43,773 bases of DNA, from the NCBI GenBank assembly GCA_964537205.1, contig CAZHZH010000010.1:1-43773 (forward strand). The letters run 5' to 3'. The notes under the pieces are model-generated. The model searched no databases. It saw only the letters and a program-made list of their open reading frames with translations, and was not told the origin of the DNA. Of this stretch, positions 32,639 to 42,777 are shown in pieces; within the stretch, counting starts at the first letter, position 1, and each line of letters opens with the position of its first letter. The translations under genes and the position numbers were made by a program. Source of the DNA: Colivivens sp964537205 (GTDB lineage Bacteria > Bacteroidota > Bacteroidia > Bacteroidales > Bacteroidaceae).

Positions 32639-32664
32639 TATTGTCATCTTAACCCAATACAGAT

Positions 32665-34836
32665 ATGAACAGAATAATATTTACAATGGCATTGACCGCC
32701 TTCTGCACATTAAACATTAACGCGCAGACAAAATATCGTGAACTAACTCTTGAACAAGCCGTCAACGGATGGGGCCTCATACCCCAGGCATACCCATCAG
32801 AAGAATTTCCTGTAAGTGACAAGGTCAAAACGATGCCTTATGAGACCGCGACAACTGTCAATACTCAAGGCGACTACAACGCCAATAGTACAACATCGTA
32901 CACTCTGATGTTTACGAACCGCCAAAGAGTGTGGCGCTATGCCACACGAGGCGACTACTATCTCGTCGACTTGAACAACAACCAAAAAAGGAAACTGGGT
33001 GCTTCACTTCCAAAGGCAAGCCTAATGTTTGCCAAAATCTCACCCGACGGTACTAAAGTAGCTTACGTGTCAAAAAACAACATATATCTTGAATCCTGCA
33101 GCATGACAGATACAATCATACAACAACTAACCTTCGATGGGAACGACACTATCGTCAATGGAACGTTCGACTGGGTATACGAAGAAGAATTCGACTGCCG
33201 CGACGGTTTCCGTTGGAGCGGAGACAGCAAGAGCATCGCCTATTGGCAAAGCAATACAAGCGGAACTGGCTGGTTCGACATCATCGACAACGTAGATAGC
33301 ATATACCCTTCGGTTAAGCGCTTCCCATACCCCAAGGCCGGAACTCAAAACTCTGCAGTACATATTGGCGTACTTGGCATTTACGACAATGAAACACCTA
33401 CGCATTGGCTTGACATCCCCGGAGACCAACGGGAAAACTACCTACCACGCATGGAGTTTATCCCAGGAACAAACACACTGATGATCCAACAAATGAACCG
33501 GCCACAAAACAACAACACTGTATGGACAGCTACTGTGACGAACGGTACAGCATCAAAACCCGAGGTCCTCTGTATTGATAAAGACGACGCATGGGTAGAG
33601 ACGAATGATAATATACACTGGCTCAAAGGCAACAAGTTCTTCATATTCACTTCTGAACGTGACGGGTGGAGGCACCTGTACAGAGTTTCAGCAGATGGGA
33701 AGAAGTGGACTTGCATCACCAAAGGAGACTTTGACGTAGTAAGTGAAATTGCATTCGACGAGGCTAACGGATACATATACTTCTCCGCATCACCCGAAAA
33801 TGCCACGGAACTCTACATGTTCCGTACAAAGGTGATGGGCAACGGACAAGTTGAGAACATAACCTCTATGTGCCATAGCGGGAAGCCTGCCGCCGGACAC
33901 TATTCATACGACTTCTCACCGACCTACGATTATGCGGTCGAGACATATTCGTCTGCCAACCACTTACCACAATACAGTATGGTCAAGATGGACAAGAAAG
34001 GTACATGGAGCATGGACCACCTGATGGAAAATAATGATGAAGGACAGCAAGTGTGGGAAAGCTTCGGATTCCCCAAAAAGGAATTTGTCAAGGTGAAGAG
34101 CGGCAATCTGACACTCGACGCATGGATCATCAAACCGGTCAACTTCGACCCTGCAAAGAAATATCCGGTAATTGATTACGTATATGGCGAGCCGGCATCT
34201 TCCACTGTACAAAACAGTTGGTCAACCGAATTGTTTTGGCACTATCTGGCAAACCAGGGGTTCGTCATCGTCAGTATAGACAACAGAGGGGCAAACTGCC
34301 CTCGCGGACGCGAATGGCGCAAATGCATATACGGCGAGGTCGGAGTAGCCGCAAGTGAAGACCAGGCAAGAGGCATTATGGATTTATGCCGCCAATTCGA
34401 GTACATGGACTCAACCCGGCTTGGCATCACAGGATGGAGTGGTGGCGGGGCTCAAACATTAAACTGCATGTTCCGATACCCCGATGTATTTAAGACAGGA
34501 GTCGCCGTCGCATTTGTATCCGACCAACGCTTATACGACACAATCTACCAAGAACGATACATGAATACTCCACAGAACAATCCTGACGGATATTTCCGTG
34601 GCAGCCCTATCAACTTCGCAGAAGGCCTCAAGGGCAACTTGCTGATTATACACGGAACAGGTGACGACAACGTACACTATCAGAACACCGAACTCTTAGC
34701 CAACAGACTGATATCTTTAGGCAAGATCTTCTACCAAGTCAGCTACCCTATGCGGACCCATGGCATAAGCGAAGGAGAGGGAACAAGCCTGCACCTGCGC
34801 AAAACAATGGTAGACTTTTGGAAGAAAAACCTTTAA
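32665..34836 (+). CDS. Dipeptidyl peptidase IV (S9B serine peptidase)
   Basis: 723 residues, signal peptide 1-20 (IFTMALTAFCTLNINAQ). The N-terminal two thirds are the beta-propeller, including the DWVYEEEF segment whose Glu pair anchors the substrate N-terminus in DPP4. The C-terminal alpha/beta-hydrolase has Ser in GWSGGGAQ (about residue 592), Asp in HGTGDDNVHY (about 667) and His in MRTHGI (about 699). It releases Xaa-Pro or Xaa-Ala dipeptides from peptides in the periplasm. Together with the Xaa-Pro aminopeptidase and the C1B peptidase downstream it suggests use of proline-rich peptides. Confidence 0.94.
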   Translation: MNRIIFTMALTAFCTLNINAQTKYRELTLEQAVNGWGLIPQAYPSEEFPVSDKVKTMPYETATTVNTQGDYNANSTTSYTLMFTNRQRVWRYATRGDYYLVDLNNNQKRKLGASLPKASLMFAKISPDGTKVAYVSKNNIYLESCSMTDTIIQQLTFDGNDTIVNGTFDWVYEEEFDCRDGFRWSGDSKSIAYWQSNTSGTGWFDIIDNVDSIYPSVKRFPYPKAGTQNSAVHIGVLGIYDNETPTHWLDIPGDQRENYLPRMEFIPGTNTLMIQQMNRPQNNNTVWTATVTNGTASKPEVLCIDKDDAWVETNDNIHWLKGNKFFIFTSERDGWRHLYRVSADGKKWTCITKGDFDVVSEIAFDEANGYIYFSASPENATELYMFRTKVMGNGQVENITSMCHSGKPAAGHYSYDFSPTYDYAVETYSSANHLPQYSMVKMDKKGTWSMDHLMENNDEGQQVWESFGFPKKEFVKVKSGNLTLDAWIIKPVNFDPAKKYPVIDYVYGEPASSTVQNSWSTELFWHYLANQGFVIVSIDNRGANCPRGREWRKCIYGEVGVAASEDQARGIMDLCRQFEYMDSTRLGITGWSGGGAQTLNCMFRYPDVFKTGVAVAFVSDQRLYDTIYQERYMNTPQNNPDGYFRGSPINFAEGLKGNLLIIHGTGDDNVHYQNTELLANRLISLGKIFYQVSYPMRTHGISEGEGTSLHLRKTMVDFWKKNL

Positions 34837-34851
34837 TGTACCAAATGAAAT

Positions 34852-34890
34852 AGGATGTGTCAGCGAATTTATCACCAAGCGGCACATCCT
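34852..34890 (+). terminator. Hairpin downstream of DPP4
   Basis: AGGATGTG (34852-34859) pairs with CACATCCT (34883-34890), an 8-bp stem 15 nt after the stop codon. The following sequence is only moderately T-rich, so it is a weak or Rho-aided terminator. Confidence 0.55.
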
Positions 34891-35014
34891 CTTATTCACT
34901 CCGTACTCCGCCATGTGTTACGGGAAACATACACAAAAACATAGCTTAATGTGTTCATTATAGTTATTAAATGAGTTGAAAAACAAAATAATTCACATTT
35001 TATGCAATCTCTAC

Positions 35015-35045
35015 TTTGCAATTAAAACTTTTTGTCGTATATTTG
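35015..35045 (+). promoter_or_regulatory. Promoter of the P-loop ATPase gene
   Basis: TTTG (35015-35018), 19 nt, TATATTTG (35038-35045), a full consensus match. Predicted leader about 53 nt to the ATG at 35105. Confidence 0.8.
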
Positions 35046-35104
35046 CAGAAATATTTGGGTATTCTTCGGAATACAGTATAAATCATAAAATATAGTTATT
35101 TAAT

Positions 35105-36286
35105 ATGGAGTCATTTTTCCGTACGCACAATTACTTAGTCAGGAACCTGGACGCACCTGTACGCCGCAATCTAATGGACGAGATTGATTGGAAAAAACGA
35201 ATGATTGGCATTAAAGGCGCAAGAGGGGTCGGGAAGACTACGTTCCTACTACAGTATGCAAAAGAGCACTATTCTCCAGATGATCACCAGTGTCTCTATA
35301 TTAACACCAACAATTTCTATGTGCAAAACATAGGAATCTCTGAATTCGCAAACGAATTCTATCACAATGGAGGAAAGGTCTTGCTTATAGATCAAGTTTT
35401 CAAACAACCAGACTGGAGCAAGCAACTCCGTGAATGCTATGACAGATTTCCAGGACTCAAAATCATATTCACCGGTTCCTCGGTAATGCGATTAAAGGAC
35501 GAGAATCCTGAGCTCAACGGCATTGTAGATTCATACAACCTTAGAGGTTTCTCGTTCCGTGAATTCTACAACCTGCGTACAGGAAATTACTTCCCTGCAT
35601 ATACTCTGAACGATATTCTGAAAAACCATACTCAAATAGCCACTAAAATCATAGAGAGAGGCAATCCTCGTGAGTATTTTTCCGAATATCTCCACCATGG
35701 ATTCTATCCGTTCTTCCTTGAGAAAACCAATTATTCGGAGAACCTGCTGAAGACAATGAACATGATGATTGAGGTGGACATATTGCAAATCAAACAAATT
35801 GAGCTTAAGTATCTGCCTAAAATCAAACAGATGTTCTATTTACTCACCAACAGCGGCAGCAGTGTTCCAAACATCAGCCAGTTGGCACAAGAACTCGGAA
35901 TGTCCCGTGCTACTGTTATGAACTACATCAAATATCTGATGGAAGCCCGATTGGTCAACATGATTTATTCCAAAGGCGATGAGTTCCCAAAGAAACCGGC
36001 ACGAGTCCTCTTGCACAACTCCAACCTCATGTACAGTTTCTACCCGCAGAGGTTCGACGAACATGACGTGCTTGAAACATTCTTCTGCAATACCATATGG
36101 AAGGATCACAAAGTCAACAAGGCTGGCAACATCTGCTCTTTCCTCATTGACGGGCAACAGGAGTTCAGGGTAATAGAGCACGGAACAAAACTCAAGAGCA
36201 AATCGAAGGTCATCTTTGCCGTAAACCAAATGGACGTGGGAGAGGCGAACCTCATTCCATTGTGGCTGTTCGGATTTCTTTACTAA
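35105..36286 (+). CDS. P-loop ATPase of the ATPase/DUF4143 type with Asp-Gln Walker B
   Basis: 393 residues. Walker A GARGVGKTT at 38-46. Walker B reads KVLLIDQVFKQPDW, so the usual Asp-Glu is Asp96-Gln97. GLKIIFTGSSVM is sensor 1. Residues about 250-310 contain a winged-helix-like part (ISQLAQELGMSRATVMNYIKYL). The C-terminus IPLWLFGFLY is typical of the DUF4143 nuclease-like domain. The family is widespread in Bacteroidetes and archaea and of unknown function. If the Glu to Gln change is real, ATP hydrolysis should be slow. It has its own promoter and lies just before the pyruvate:ferredoxin oxidoreductase gene. Confidence 0.82.
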   Translation: MESFFRTHNYLVRNLDAPVRRNLMDEIDWKKRMIGIKGARGVGKTTFLLQYAKEHYSPDDHQCLYINTNNFYVQNIGISEFANEFYHNGGKVLLIDQVFKQPDWSKQLRECYDRFPGLKIIFTGSSVMRLKDENPELNGIVDSYNLRGFSFREFYNLRTGNYFPAYTLNDILKNHTQIATKIIERGNPREYFSEYLHHGFYPFFLEKTNYSENLLKTMNMMIEVDILQIKQIELKYLPKIKQMFYLLTNSGSSVPNISQLAQELGMSRATVMNYIKYLMEARLVNMIYSKGDEFPKKPARVLLHNSNLMYSFYPQRFDEHDVLETFFCNTIWKDHKVNKAGNICSFLIDGQQEFRVIEHGTKLKSKSKVIFAVNQMDVGEANLIPLWLFGFLY

Positions 36287-36368
36287 TGGCAACCAAGCTC
36301 ATACATAGCGCAACAATTCTATTGCAAATAACAAAAAGATATATTTAAACGCACAACTTTATCAGAAA

Positions 36369-39300
36369 ATGGCTAAAGAGAAAAAATTTATTACCTGTGA
36401 TGGTAATCAGGCAGCTGCACATATTGCATATATGTTCTCAGAAGTAGCTGCAATCTATCCTATCACGCCATCGTCACCAATGGCAGAACATGTTGACGAA
36501 TGGGCTGTTCAGGGTCGTAAGAACCTTTTTGGCGATACGGTACTCGTTCAGGAAATGCAATCAGAAGCTGGTGCAGCCGGTGCTGTCCATGGTTCACTCC
36601 AAGCGGGAGCGCTGACAACTACATTCACCGCATCACAAGGACTTCTCCTTATGATACCTAACATGTACAAGATTGCAGGAGAACTTCTGCCTTCAGTATT
36701 TCATGTTTCAGCTCGTACTGTAGCATCACACTCTCTCTGTATTTTCGGAGATCACAGCGATGTAATGGCTTGCCGCCAGACCGGCTTTGCCATGCTATGC
36801 GAAGGTTCAGTTCAAGAGGTTATGGATCTAAGCGCCGTAGCGCACCTCGCAGCATTAAAAACTCGCGTTCCTTTTATCAACTTCTTCGACGGATTCCGCA
36901 CATCGCACGAATATCATAAGATTGAGGAGATCGACATGGAAGATATCCGACCGTTAGTTCCTATGGACAAGGTGGCAGAATTCCGCGCACGCGCACTCTC
37001 ACCTGAACATCCAGAGTCGAAAGGAATGGCAGAGAACCCTGAGACATTCTTTCCACACCGTGAATCAAGCAATCCTTTCTACGAGTCAGTACCTGCGGCA
37101 GTAGAGGAGTACATGAAAGAAATGTCGCGTATCACAGGACGTGAGTACAACCTCTTCTCTTACTATGGAGCCGACGACGCTGACGAGATCATCATACTTA
37201 TGGGTTCGGCAACAGAAGCCGCACGAGAGGCTATCGACTATGCCAACGCAAACGGAAAGAAATACGGTATGGTTTCAGTACACCTTTACCGTCCTTTCTC
37301 AGTAAAACATCTTTTGGCAGCAGTACCGAAGACAGTAAAACGCATAGCGGTACTCGACAGGACGAAAGAGCCGGGAGCAAGCGGCGAACCACTTTATCTT
37401 GATGTTAGAGACGCATTCTACGGACAAAAGAACGCTCCGTTGATTGTAGGCGGACGCTATGGTTTAGGCTCATATGACGTGACACCTACCATGATCCTTT
37501 CAGTTTATGAGAATCTTGAACTGCCACAACCTAAGGATCACTTCACATTGGGTATCGTCGACGATGTTACATTCACCTCACTGCCTCTCGAAGAGGAAAA
37601 AGCACTCGGAGGTGAAGGCATCTTCGAAGCCAAGTTCTTCGGATTGGGCGCGGATGGAACTGTAGGAGCCAATAAGAACTCAGTTAAGATCATTGGAGAC
37701 AACACTAACAAATATTGCCAGGCATATTTCTCCTACGACTCTAAGAAGTCCGGAGGTTTTACATGCTCACATTTGCGCTTCGGTGACACTCCGATACGGT
37801 CTACATACCAAATCAAGACCCCGAACTTCGTGGCCTGCCACGTTCAAGCGTACCTGCACATGTACGATGTCCTTCGCGGACTCCGTCAGAATGGACAATT
37901 CCTTTTGAACACCATTTGGGAGGGCGACGAACTGGTAAAGAACCTGCCTAACAACGTTAAGAAATACTTTGCGGAAAAGAATATAACAGTATATTATATC
38001 AATGCCACAAAGATAGCCCAGGAAATCGGTCTTGGCAACCGTACAAACACAATTCTTCAGTCCGCGTTCTTCCGTATCACACAGGTAATCCCTGTTGATT
38101 TGGCAATAGAGCAGATGAAAAAATTCATTGTAAAATCGTACGGCAATAAGGGAGAGGATGTTGTTAACATGAACTATTCCGCTGTTGATCGTGGAGGCGA
38201 ATACAAAATCCTGCCGGTCGATCCTGAATGGGCAAAACTTCCAAACGACCCTGTAAAAGAAAACGACGATCCTGAATTCATCAACAAACTCGTACGACCT
38301 ATAAACGCACAAAATGGAGATCTACTTCCAGTTTCAGCGTACAAAGGATATGAAGACGGTAGATGGGATGCCGGCACCGCAGCATACGAGAAACGTGGTG
38401 TAGCCGCATTCGTGCCTAAATGGGATTCCACATCATGTTGCCAATGCAACAAATGTGCGTTCGTTTGCCCTCACTCATGTATCCGGCCGTTCGCCATGGA
38501 CGCAGAAGAAGCCGCAGGACTCGATGCAGCCAAAGTTGAAATCAAGGCACCGGCAGCACTCAAAGGCATGCAACTCCGTATACAAGTAGGTGTAATGGAC
38601 TGCCTTGGTTGTGGCAACTGCGTTGATGTTTGTCCAGGGACCAAGGGTGTCAAGGCGTTGTCGATGGTTCCACTCGAAGGAGAACTCGGCGAGGCAAAGA
38701 ATTGGGACTACTGCGTCAAGAACGTAAAGACAAAACAGAATCTTGTAGATATCAAGTCTAATCCGCGCCTAAGCCAGTTTGCCACTCCTTTGTTTGAGTT
38801 CTCAGGTGCATGTTCCGGCTGTGGAGAGACTCCATATGTCAAACTGATATCACAATTGTTTGGTGACAGGGAAATTGTAGCCAACGCGACCGGTTGTTCT
38901 TCCATCTACTCGGGATCAATACCTTCCACTCCTTATACAAAGAACGAAAAAGGCCAAGGTCCTGCATGGTCAAACTCCCTGTTCGAAGACTTCTGTGAGT
39001 ACGGATTAGGTATGACCATTGCAAATAAGAAGATGCGGGCGCGCATTGTCAAAATGCTTACGGAACTTAACGCAAAAGAAGACACACCTGCCGATTTCAA
39101 GGCTGCGGCAGAAGAATGGATCGCAGGCAAAGACAATGCAGACGCATCCAAGGCAGCAGCGGCAAAACTCAACCCACTGATTGTAAAGGGGCGTGAAGCA
39201 GGTAACGATATATGCAAACAGCTGTCAGAACTGTCACACTACCTTGTAAAGCGTTCGCAATGGATCATCGGTGGAGATGGAGCCGCTTACGATATAGGTT

Positions 39301-39923
39301 ATGGAGGCCTTGATCATGTTTTAGCTTCAGGTGAAGACGTAAATATATTTGTGGTTGACACTGAGGTGTATTCAAACACCGGAGGTCAATCATCTAAGGC
39401 AACCCCATTGGGAGCTATAGCCCAATTCGCAGCTGGCGGAAAGCGTATAACAAAGAAGGATCTTGGTCTGATGCAAACGACATACGGATACGTTTATGTT
39501 GCGCAAATAGCCATGGGAGCCGACAACGCACAATGTCTGAAAGCCCTTCGCGAAGCCGAGGCCTATCCTGGACCATCACTCGTCATTGGATATGCACCAT
39601 GTATCAACCATGGTCTCAAAGCAAAAGGTGGTATGGGCAAGAGCCAGGCGGAAGAGGCAAAAGCTGTTGAGTGTGGATATTGGCATCTTTGGAGATACGA
39701 CCCACGCCTTGCAGAACAAGGAAAGAATCCGTTCCAACTCGACTCTAAAGCTCCTAATTGGGACAACTTCCAGGCGTTCCTTGATGGAGAGGTCCGCTAC
39801 CTTTCACTCAAGAAGGCAAAGCCTGCCGAGGCACAGGAACTCTTCGACGCTGCTAAGAAGGCGGCACAACATCGTTATGCATCTTACGTACGTATGAGCA
39901 AACTCGACTACTCTGTCGAATAA
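36369..39923 (+). CDS. nifJ: Pyruvate:ferredoxin (flavodoxin) oxidoreductase
   Basis: 1184 residues, the full single-chain form. It converts pyruvate and CoA to acetyl-CoA, CO2 and reduced ferredoxin, the central step of anaerobic pyruvate breakdown. N-terminal pyrimidine-binding domain: FITCDGNQAAAHIAYMFSE, YPITPSSPMAEHVDEW. Two ferredoxin-type clusters: CCQCNKCAFVCPHSC (about 689-703) and CLGCGNCVDVCPG (about 744-757). A third cluster region lies at CSGCGETPYVKL, followed by the TPP-binding domain with GDGAAYDIGYGGLDHV and VVDTEVYSNTGGQSSKATP. The length equals that of well-known PFORs. The exported flavodoxin elsewhere in the window is not a likely partner because it is outside the cytoplasm. 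Confidence 0.96.
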   Translation: MAKEKKFITCDGNQAAAHIAYMFSEVAAIYPITPSSPMAEHVDEWAVQGRKNLFGDTVLVQEMQSEAGAAGAVHGSLQAGALTTTFTASQGLLLMIPNMYKIAGELLPSVFHVSARTVASHSLCIFGDHSDVMACRQTGFAMLCEGSVQEVMDLSAVAHLAALKTRVPFINFFDGFRTSHEYHKIEEIDMEDIRPLVPMDKVAEFRARALSPEHPESKGMAENPETFFPHRESSNPFYESVPAAVEEYMKEMSRITGREYNLFSYYGADDADEIIILMGSATEAAREAIDYANANGKKYGMVSVHLYRPFSVKHLLAAVPKTVKRIAVLDRTKEPGASGEPLYLDVRDAFYGQKNAPLIVGGRYGLGSYDVTPTMILSVYENLELPQPKDHFTLGIVDDVTFTSLPLEEEKALGGEGIFEAKFFGLGADGTVGANKNSVKIIGDNTNKYCQAYFSYDSKKSGGFTCSHLRFGDTPIRSTYQIKTPNFVACHVQAYLHMYDVLRGLRQNGQFLLNTIWEGDELVKNLPNNVKKYFAEKNITVYYINATKIAQEIGLGNRTNTILQSAFFRITQVIPVDLAIEQMKKFIVKSYGNKGEDVVNMNYSAVDRGGEYKILPVDPEWAKLPNDPVKENDDPEFINKLVRPINAQNGDLLPVSAYKGYEDGRWDAGTAAYEKRGVAAFVPKWDSTSCCQCNKCAFVCPHSCIRPFAMDAEEAAGLDAAKVEIKAPAALKGMQLRIQVGVMDCLGCGNCVDVCPGTKGVKALSMVPLEGELGEAKNWDYCVKNVKTKQNLVDIKSNPRLSQFATPLFEFSGACSGCGETPYVKLISQLFGDREIVANATGCSSIYSGSIPSTPYTKNEKGQGPAWSNSLFEDFCEYGLGMTIANKKMRARIVKMLTELNAKEDTPADFKAAAEEWIAGKDNADASKAAAAKLNPLIVKGREAGNDICKQLSELSHYLVKRSQWIIGGDGAAYDIGYGGLDHVLASGEDVNIFVVDTEVYSNTGGQSSKATPLGAIAQFAAGGKRITKKDLGLMQTTYGYVYVAQIAMGADNAQCLKALREAEAYPGPSLVIGYAPCINHGLKAKGGMGKSQAEEAKAVECGYWHLWRYDPRLAEQGKNPFQLDSKAPNWDNFQAFLDGEVRYLSLKKAKPAEAQELFDAAKKAAQHRYASYVRMSKLDYSVE

Positions 39924-39946
39924 CAAAACATAACGAATAATCTATT

Positions 39947-39979
39947 AAGGTGGAGACTAAATACGGTTTCCACCTTTTT
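39947..39979 (+). terminator. Rho-independent terminator of the oxidoreductase gene
   Basis: AAGGTGGA pairs with TCCACCTT around an internal loop, followed by TTTT, beginning 23 nt after the stop codon. Confidence 0.85.
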
Positions 39980-39982
39980 ATA

Positions 39983-40014
39983 TTTGCATCTTAAAAATAA
40001 TAAGCGTAAATTTG
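39983..40014 (+). promoter_or_regulatory. Promoter of the Xaa-Pro aminopeptidase gene
   Basis: TTTG (39983-39986), 20 nt, TAAATTTG (40007-40014), immediately after the preceding terminator. The ATG at 40041 is 26 nt downstream of the box. Confidence 0.82.
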
Positions 40015-40040
40015 CATAAAGAATAAATATAGAAAAAGTG

Positions 40041-41438
40041 ATGATAGCATTCAGCAAATCAACTTATGTTCAGCGCAGGGAAGAACTAAAAAGAAAAGTT
40101 GGCAACGGTATGATACTGCTTTTCGGAAACAACAATGCGCCTGCAAACTATCCGAGCAACGCTTACTCCTTCCGCCAAGACAGTACCTTCTTGTATTATT
40201 TCGGACAACAGCAAGAAGGCCTGGTAGGAATCATAGACATTGACGATAACAAAGAATGCCTCATTGGCGATGACGTAGATATCGACGACATCATTTGGAC
40301 AGGGTTCGTCCCTTCTATTCATGACCTTGCCGAAGAAGTGGGCGTGAGCCACTCTCGTCCTATGTCTGACTTGGCGACAATAGTAAATCAGGCAAAGGCG
40401 AAAGGACAAGAAATCCATTTCCTGCCCCCTTATCGTCACGACATCATGATACAGATAGGCGACCTGCTCGGCATTCATCCTCTAAAGACCCATGACGCGG
40501 CATCGCTCAAACTTATCAAAGCAGTCATTGACATGCGCGCAGTCAAGAGTAAAGAAGAAATTGAGGAAATCGAAAGGGCAATGGCAATTGGCTACGAGAT
40601 GCACACCACTGCCATGAGACACTGTGCGCCCGGAGTTACTGAAAAAGAAATCGCCGGCCTGTTAGAAGGCATTGCATGCAGTAAAGGCAGTAAGGTATCA
40701 TTCCTGACAATCCTTACAATGCACGGTGAGATATTCCATGGCAATCCATCGCTTAAACCTCTTGAGGCAGGCAGGCTCATGCTTTGTGACACCGGTGCGG
40801 AAACCGTCAATAACTATTGTTCCGACAATACACGCGTCACTCCAATAAGCGGTAAATTCACTCAGAAACAACGTGACATTTACTCTATCGTGGAAGCTTG
40901 TCACGACCTGGTAATAGCCAACGCGCATCCAGGAATGAAATGGGTGGATATGCACCTTGACGTATGCAGATTGATGACTGAACGGCTGAAGGACTTGGGA
41001 CTGATGAAGGGCGATACAGAGGCAGCAGTACAGGCTGGAGCCCACGCCATGTTCCTGCAACACGGACTTGGACACATGATGGGCATGGATGTACACGACA
41101 TGGAAGGATTGGGACAAGTATACGTCGGCTTTGATGATGAGGTACGGCCATCCACCCAATTCGGCACAAGCAGCCTTAGATGTGGTCGCCGTATTCAACC
41201 CGGATGGGTGCTGACAGACGAGCCGGGCATTTACTTCATTCCAGCTCTAATCGACAAATGGAAGGCAGAGGGCATGCACAAAGAGTTCATCAACTACGAT
41301 AAGTTGGAAACATACCGCGACTTCGGTGGCATCAGAATTGAAGACGACTTGCTGATCACTGAAGATGGATGCAGAGTCTTAGGAGACAGAATCATCCCAT
41401 ACCATATTGACGATGTGGAAGCATTTATAGAACGATAA
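40041..41438 (+). CDS. pepP: Xaa-Pro aminopeptidase (M24B metallopeptidase)
   Basis: 465 residues from ATG 40041 (a GTG directly before it is a possible start). It removes an N-terminal residue from Xaa-Pro peptides using two divalent metals. The N-terminal creatinase-like domain precedes the pita-bread fold. Metal ligands are visible in order: Asp in MLCDTGAE (about 248), Asp in CSDNTRV, His in QHGLGHMMGMDVHD, Glu in LTDEPGIYF, and Glu in GGIRIEDDLLIT. No signal peptide, so cytoplasmic. The C1B peptidase gene follows 33 nt later and probably shares its transcript. Confidence 0.94.
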   Translation: MIAFSKSTYVQRREELKRKVGNGMILLFGNNNAPANYPSNAYSFRQDSTFLYYFGQQQEGLVGIIDIDDNKECLIGDDVDIDDIIWTGFVPSIHDLAEEVGVSHSRPMSDLATIVNQAKAKGQEIHFLPPYRHDIMIQIGDLLGIHPLKTHDAASLKLIKAVIDMRAVKSKEEIEEIERAMAIGYEMHTTAMRHCAPGVTEKEIAGLLEGIACSKGSKVSFLTILTMHGEIFHGNPSLKPLEAGRLMLCDTGAETVNNYCSDNTRVTPISGKFTQKQRDIYSIVEACHDLVIANAHPGMKWVDMHLDVCRLMTERLKDLGLMKGDTEAAVQAGAHAMFLQHGLGHMMGMDVHDMEGLGQVYVGFDDEVRPSTQFGTSSLRCGRRIQPGWVLTDEPGIYFIPALIDKWKAEGMHKEFINYDKLETYRDFGGIRIEDDLLITEDGCRVLGDRIIPYHIDDVEAFIER

Positions 41439-41471
41439 ACGAAATACTAATATTTAATACAACAATCAAAA

Positions 41472-42662
41472 ATGAGAAAACTAATGACACTCGTACTTTT
41501 TCTTGCCGCGACAATAATCGTAGCACAGGAAAAGGAGGAAAAAGATGGCTATCAGTTCCAAACAGTAAAGGAAATACCCATCACATCAATAAAGAACCAA
41601 AACAATTCGGGCACCTGCTGGGCTTATTCAAGCTTAGGATTCTTCGAAGCTGAACTGCTCCGCCAGGGTAAAGGTGAATACGACCTTTGCGAAATGTTTC
41701 TTGCACACAAGACTTATGAAGACCGTGCAAGGGCATCTGTCCGTCTGCATGGCGACATATCGTTCTCCCAAGGAGGAAGTTTCTATGACGCCATTTATTG
41801 TATGAAGAACTATGGAATGATGCCAGAAGACGCCATGCCACTTCCAGGAACACTCTGCGGCGACACACTCGCAAACTTCAGCGAACTATTTGCATTGGCA
41901 GAACCCTATGTGGCAGGAATAGCCAAAAGCGAGTCAAAGAAACTATCACCAGCATGGATGAACGGGTTTATCGGGATACTCGACTCATATATCGGCAAAG
42001 TGCCAGAGACATTCACATATAAAGGAAAAACATATACACCACAAAGCTTCCAAGAAAGTCTCGGACTCAACATGGACGATTATGTCTCTCTCACCTCATA
42101 CAATCACCATCCTTTCTACAGTAAGTTCATCCTCGAAATACAGGACAACTGGCGGTGGGCGGAAAGCTACAACCTGCCTATCGACGAACTGATGGAGGTA
42201 ATGGACAACGCCATCAACAACGGCTACACTTTCGCATGGGGCTCTGACGTAACCGAAAGCGGATTCACACGTACAGGCTTGGCAGTGTTCCCTAACATCG
42301 AGGATAAAGCCACTGATTTGACAGGAAATGATATGGCACATTGGTTTGGACTTTCTACTTATGAGAAACAGAAAGAGGCATATACAAAGCCATGTCCTGA
42401 AAAGGAATATACACAAGAGGAACGTCAACGCGATTATGACAACTGGACAACTACTGACGACCACGGAATGCTCATCTATGGCATAGCGAAAGATGTCAAC
42501 GGAAAAGAGTACTTCATGGTAAAGAACTCATGGGGCAAGTCAGGTAATTATAATGGTATTTGGTATGCCTCTAAGCCATTCGTCCGCAACAAGACAATGA
42601 ATATCGTGGTTCATAAAGACGCTATTCCTAAGGATATTAAGAAGAAGTTAGGAATCAAATAG
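41472..42662 (+). CDS. Secreted C1B cysteine peptidase (aminopeptidase C / bleomycin-hydrolase-like)
   Basis: 396 residues. Signal peptide 1-19 (MTLVLFLAATIIVAQ). Papain-like catalytic residues: Cys48 in NSGTCWAYSS, His331 in DDHGMLIYGIA, and Asn352 in VKNSWGKSG, preceded by the Gln-containing IKNQNNSG oxyanion segment. The PepC/bleomycin hydrolase family acts as aminopeptidases in hexamers. Most PepC are cytosolic, while Bacteroidetes forms like this carry a signal peptide and act in the periplasm. Probably in one operon with pepP. Confidence 0.9.
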   Translation: MRKLMTLVLFLAATIIVAQEKEEKDGYQFQTVKEIPITSIKNQNNSGTCWAYSSLGFFEAELLRQGKGEYDLCEMFLAHKTYEDRARASVRLHGDISFSQGGSFYDAIYCMKNYGMMPEDAMPLPGTLCGDTLANFSELFALAEPYVAGIAKSESKKLSPAWMNGFIGILDSYIGKVPETFTYKGKTYTPQSFQESLGLNMDDYVSLTSYNHHPFYSKFILEIQDNWRWAESYNLPIDELMEVMDNAINNGYTFAWGSDVTESGFTRTGLAVFPNIEDKATDLTGNDMAHWFGLSTYEKQKEAYTKPCPEKEYTQEERQRDYDNWTTTDDHGMLIYGIAKDVNGKEYFMVKNSWGKSGNYNGIWYASKPFVRNKTMNIVVHKDAIPKDIKKKLGIK

Positions 42663-42690
42663 CATCACACAATTACGAACATAGCAACTT

Positions 42691-42733
42691 ACAGTAACAC
42701 CCGCAATGCGACAAGCATTACGGGTGTTACTGT
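42691..42733 (+). terminator. Long perfect hairpin after the C1B peptidase
   Basis: ACAGTAACACCCG pairs perfectly with CGGGTGTTACTGT, and the inner AATGC with GCATT around GACAA. No strong T tract follows on either strand. It lies between convergent genes and may stop transcription from both sides. Confidence 0.75.
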
Positions 42734-42777
42734 ATAACTGACAATTGCATCCCTATGCATAATATGTCTTCAAATAA

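Noticed and set aside
36287..36368. Promoter-like TATATTTA before the oxidoreductase gene
   Set aside because: The last base departs from TAnnTTTG and the TTG upstream is only 15 nt away, so the match is too weak.
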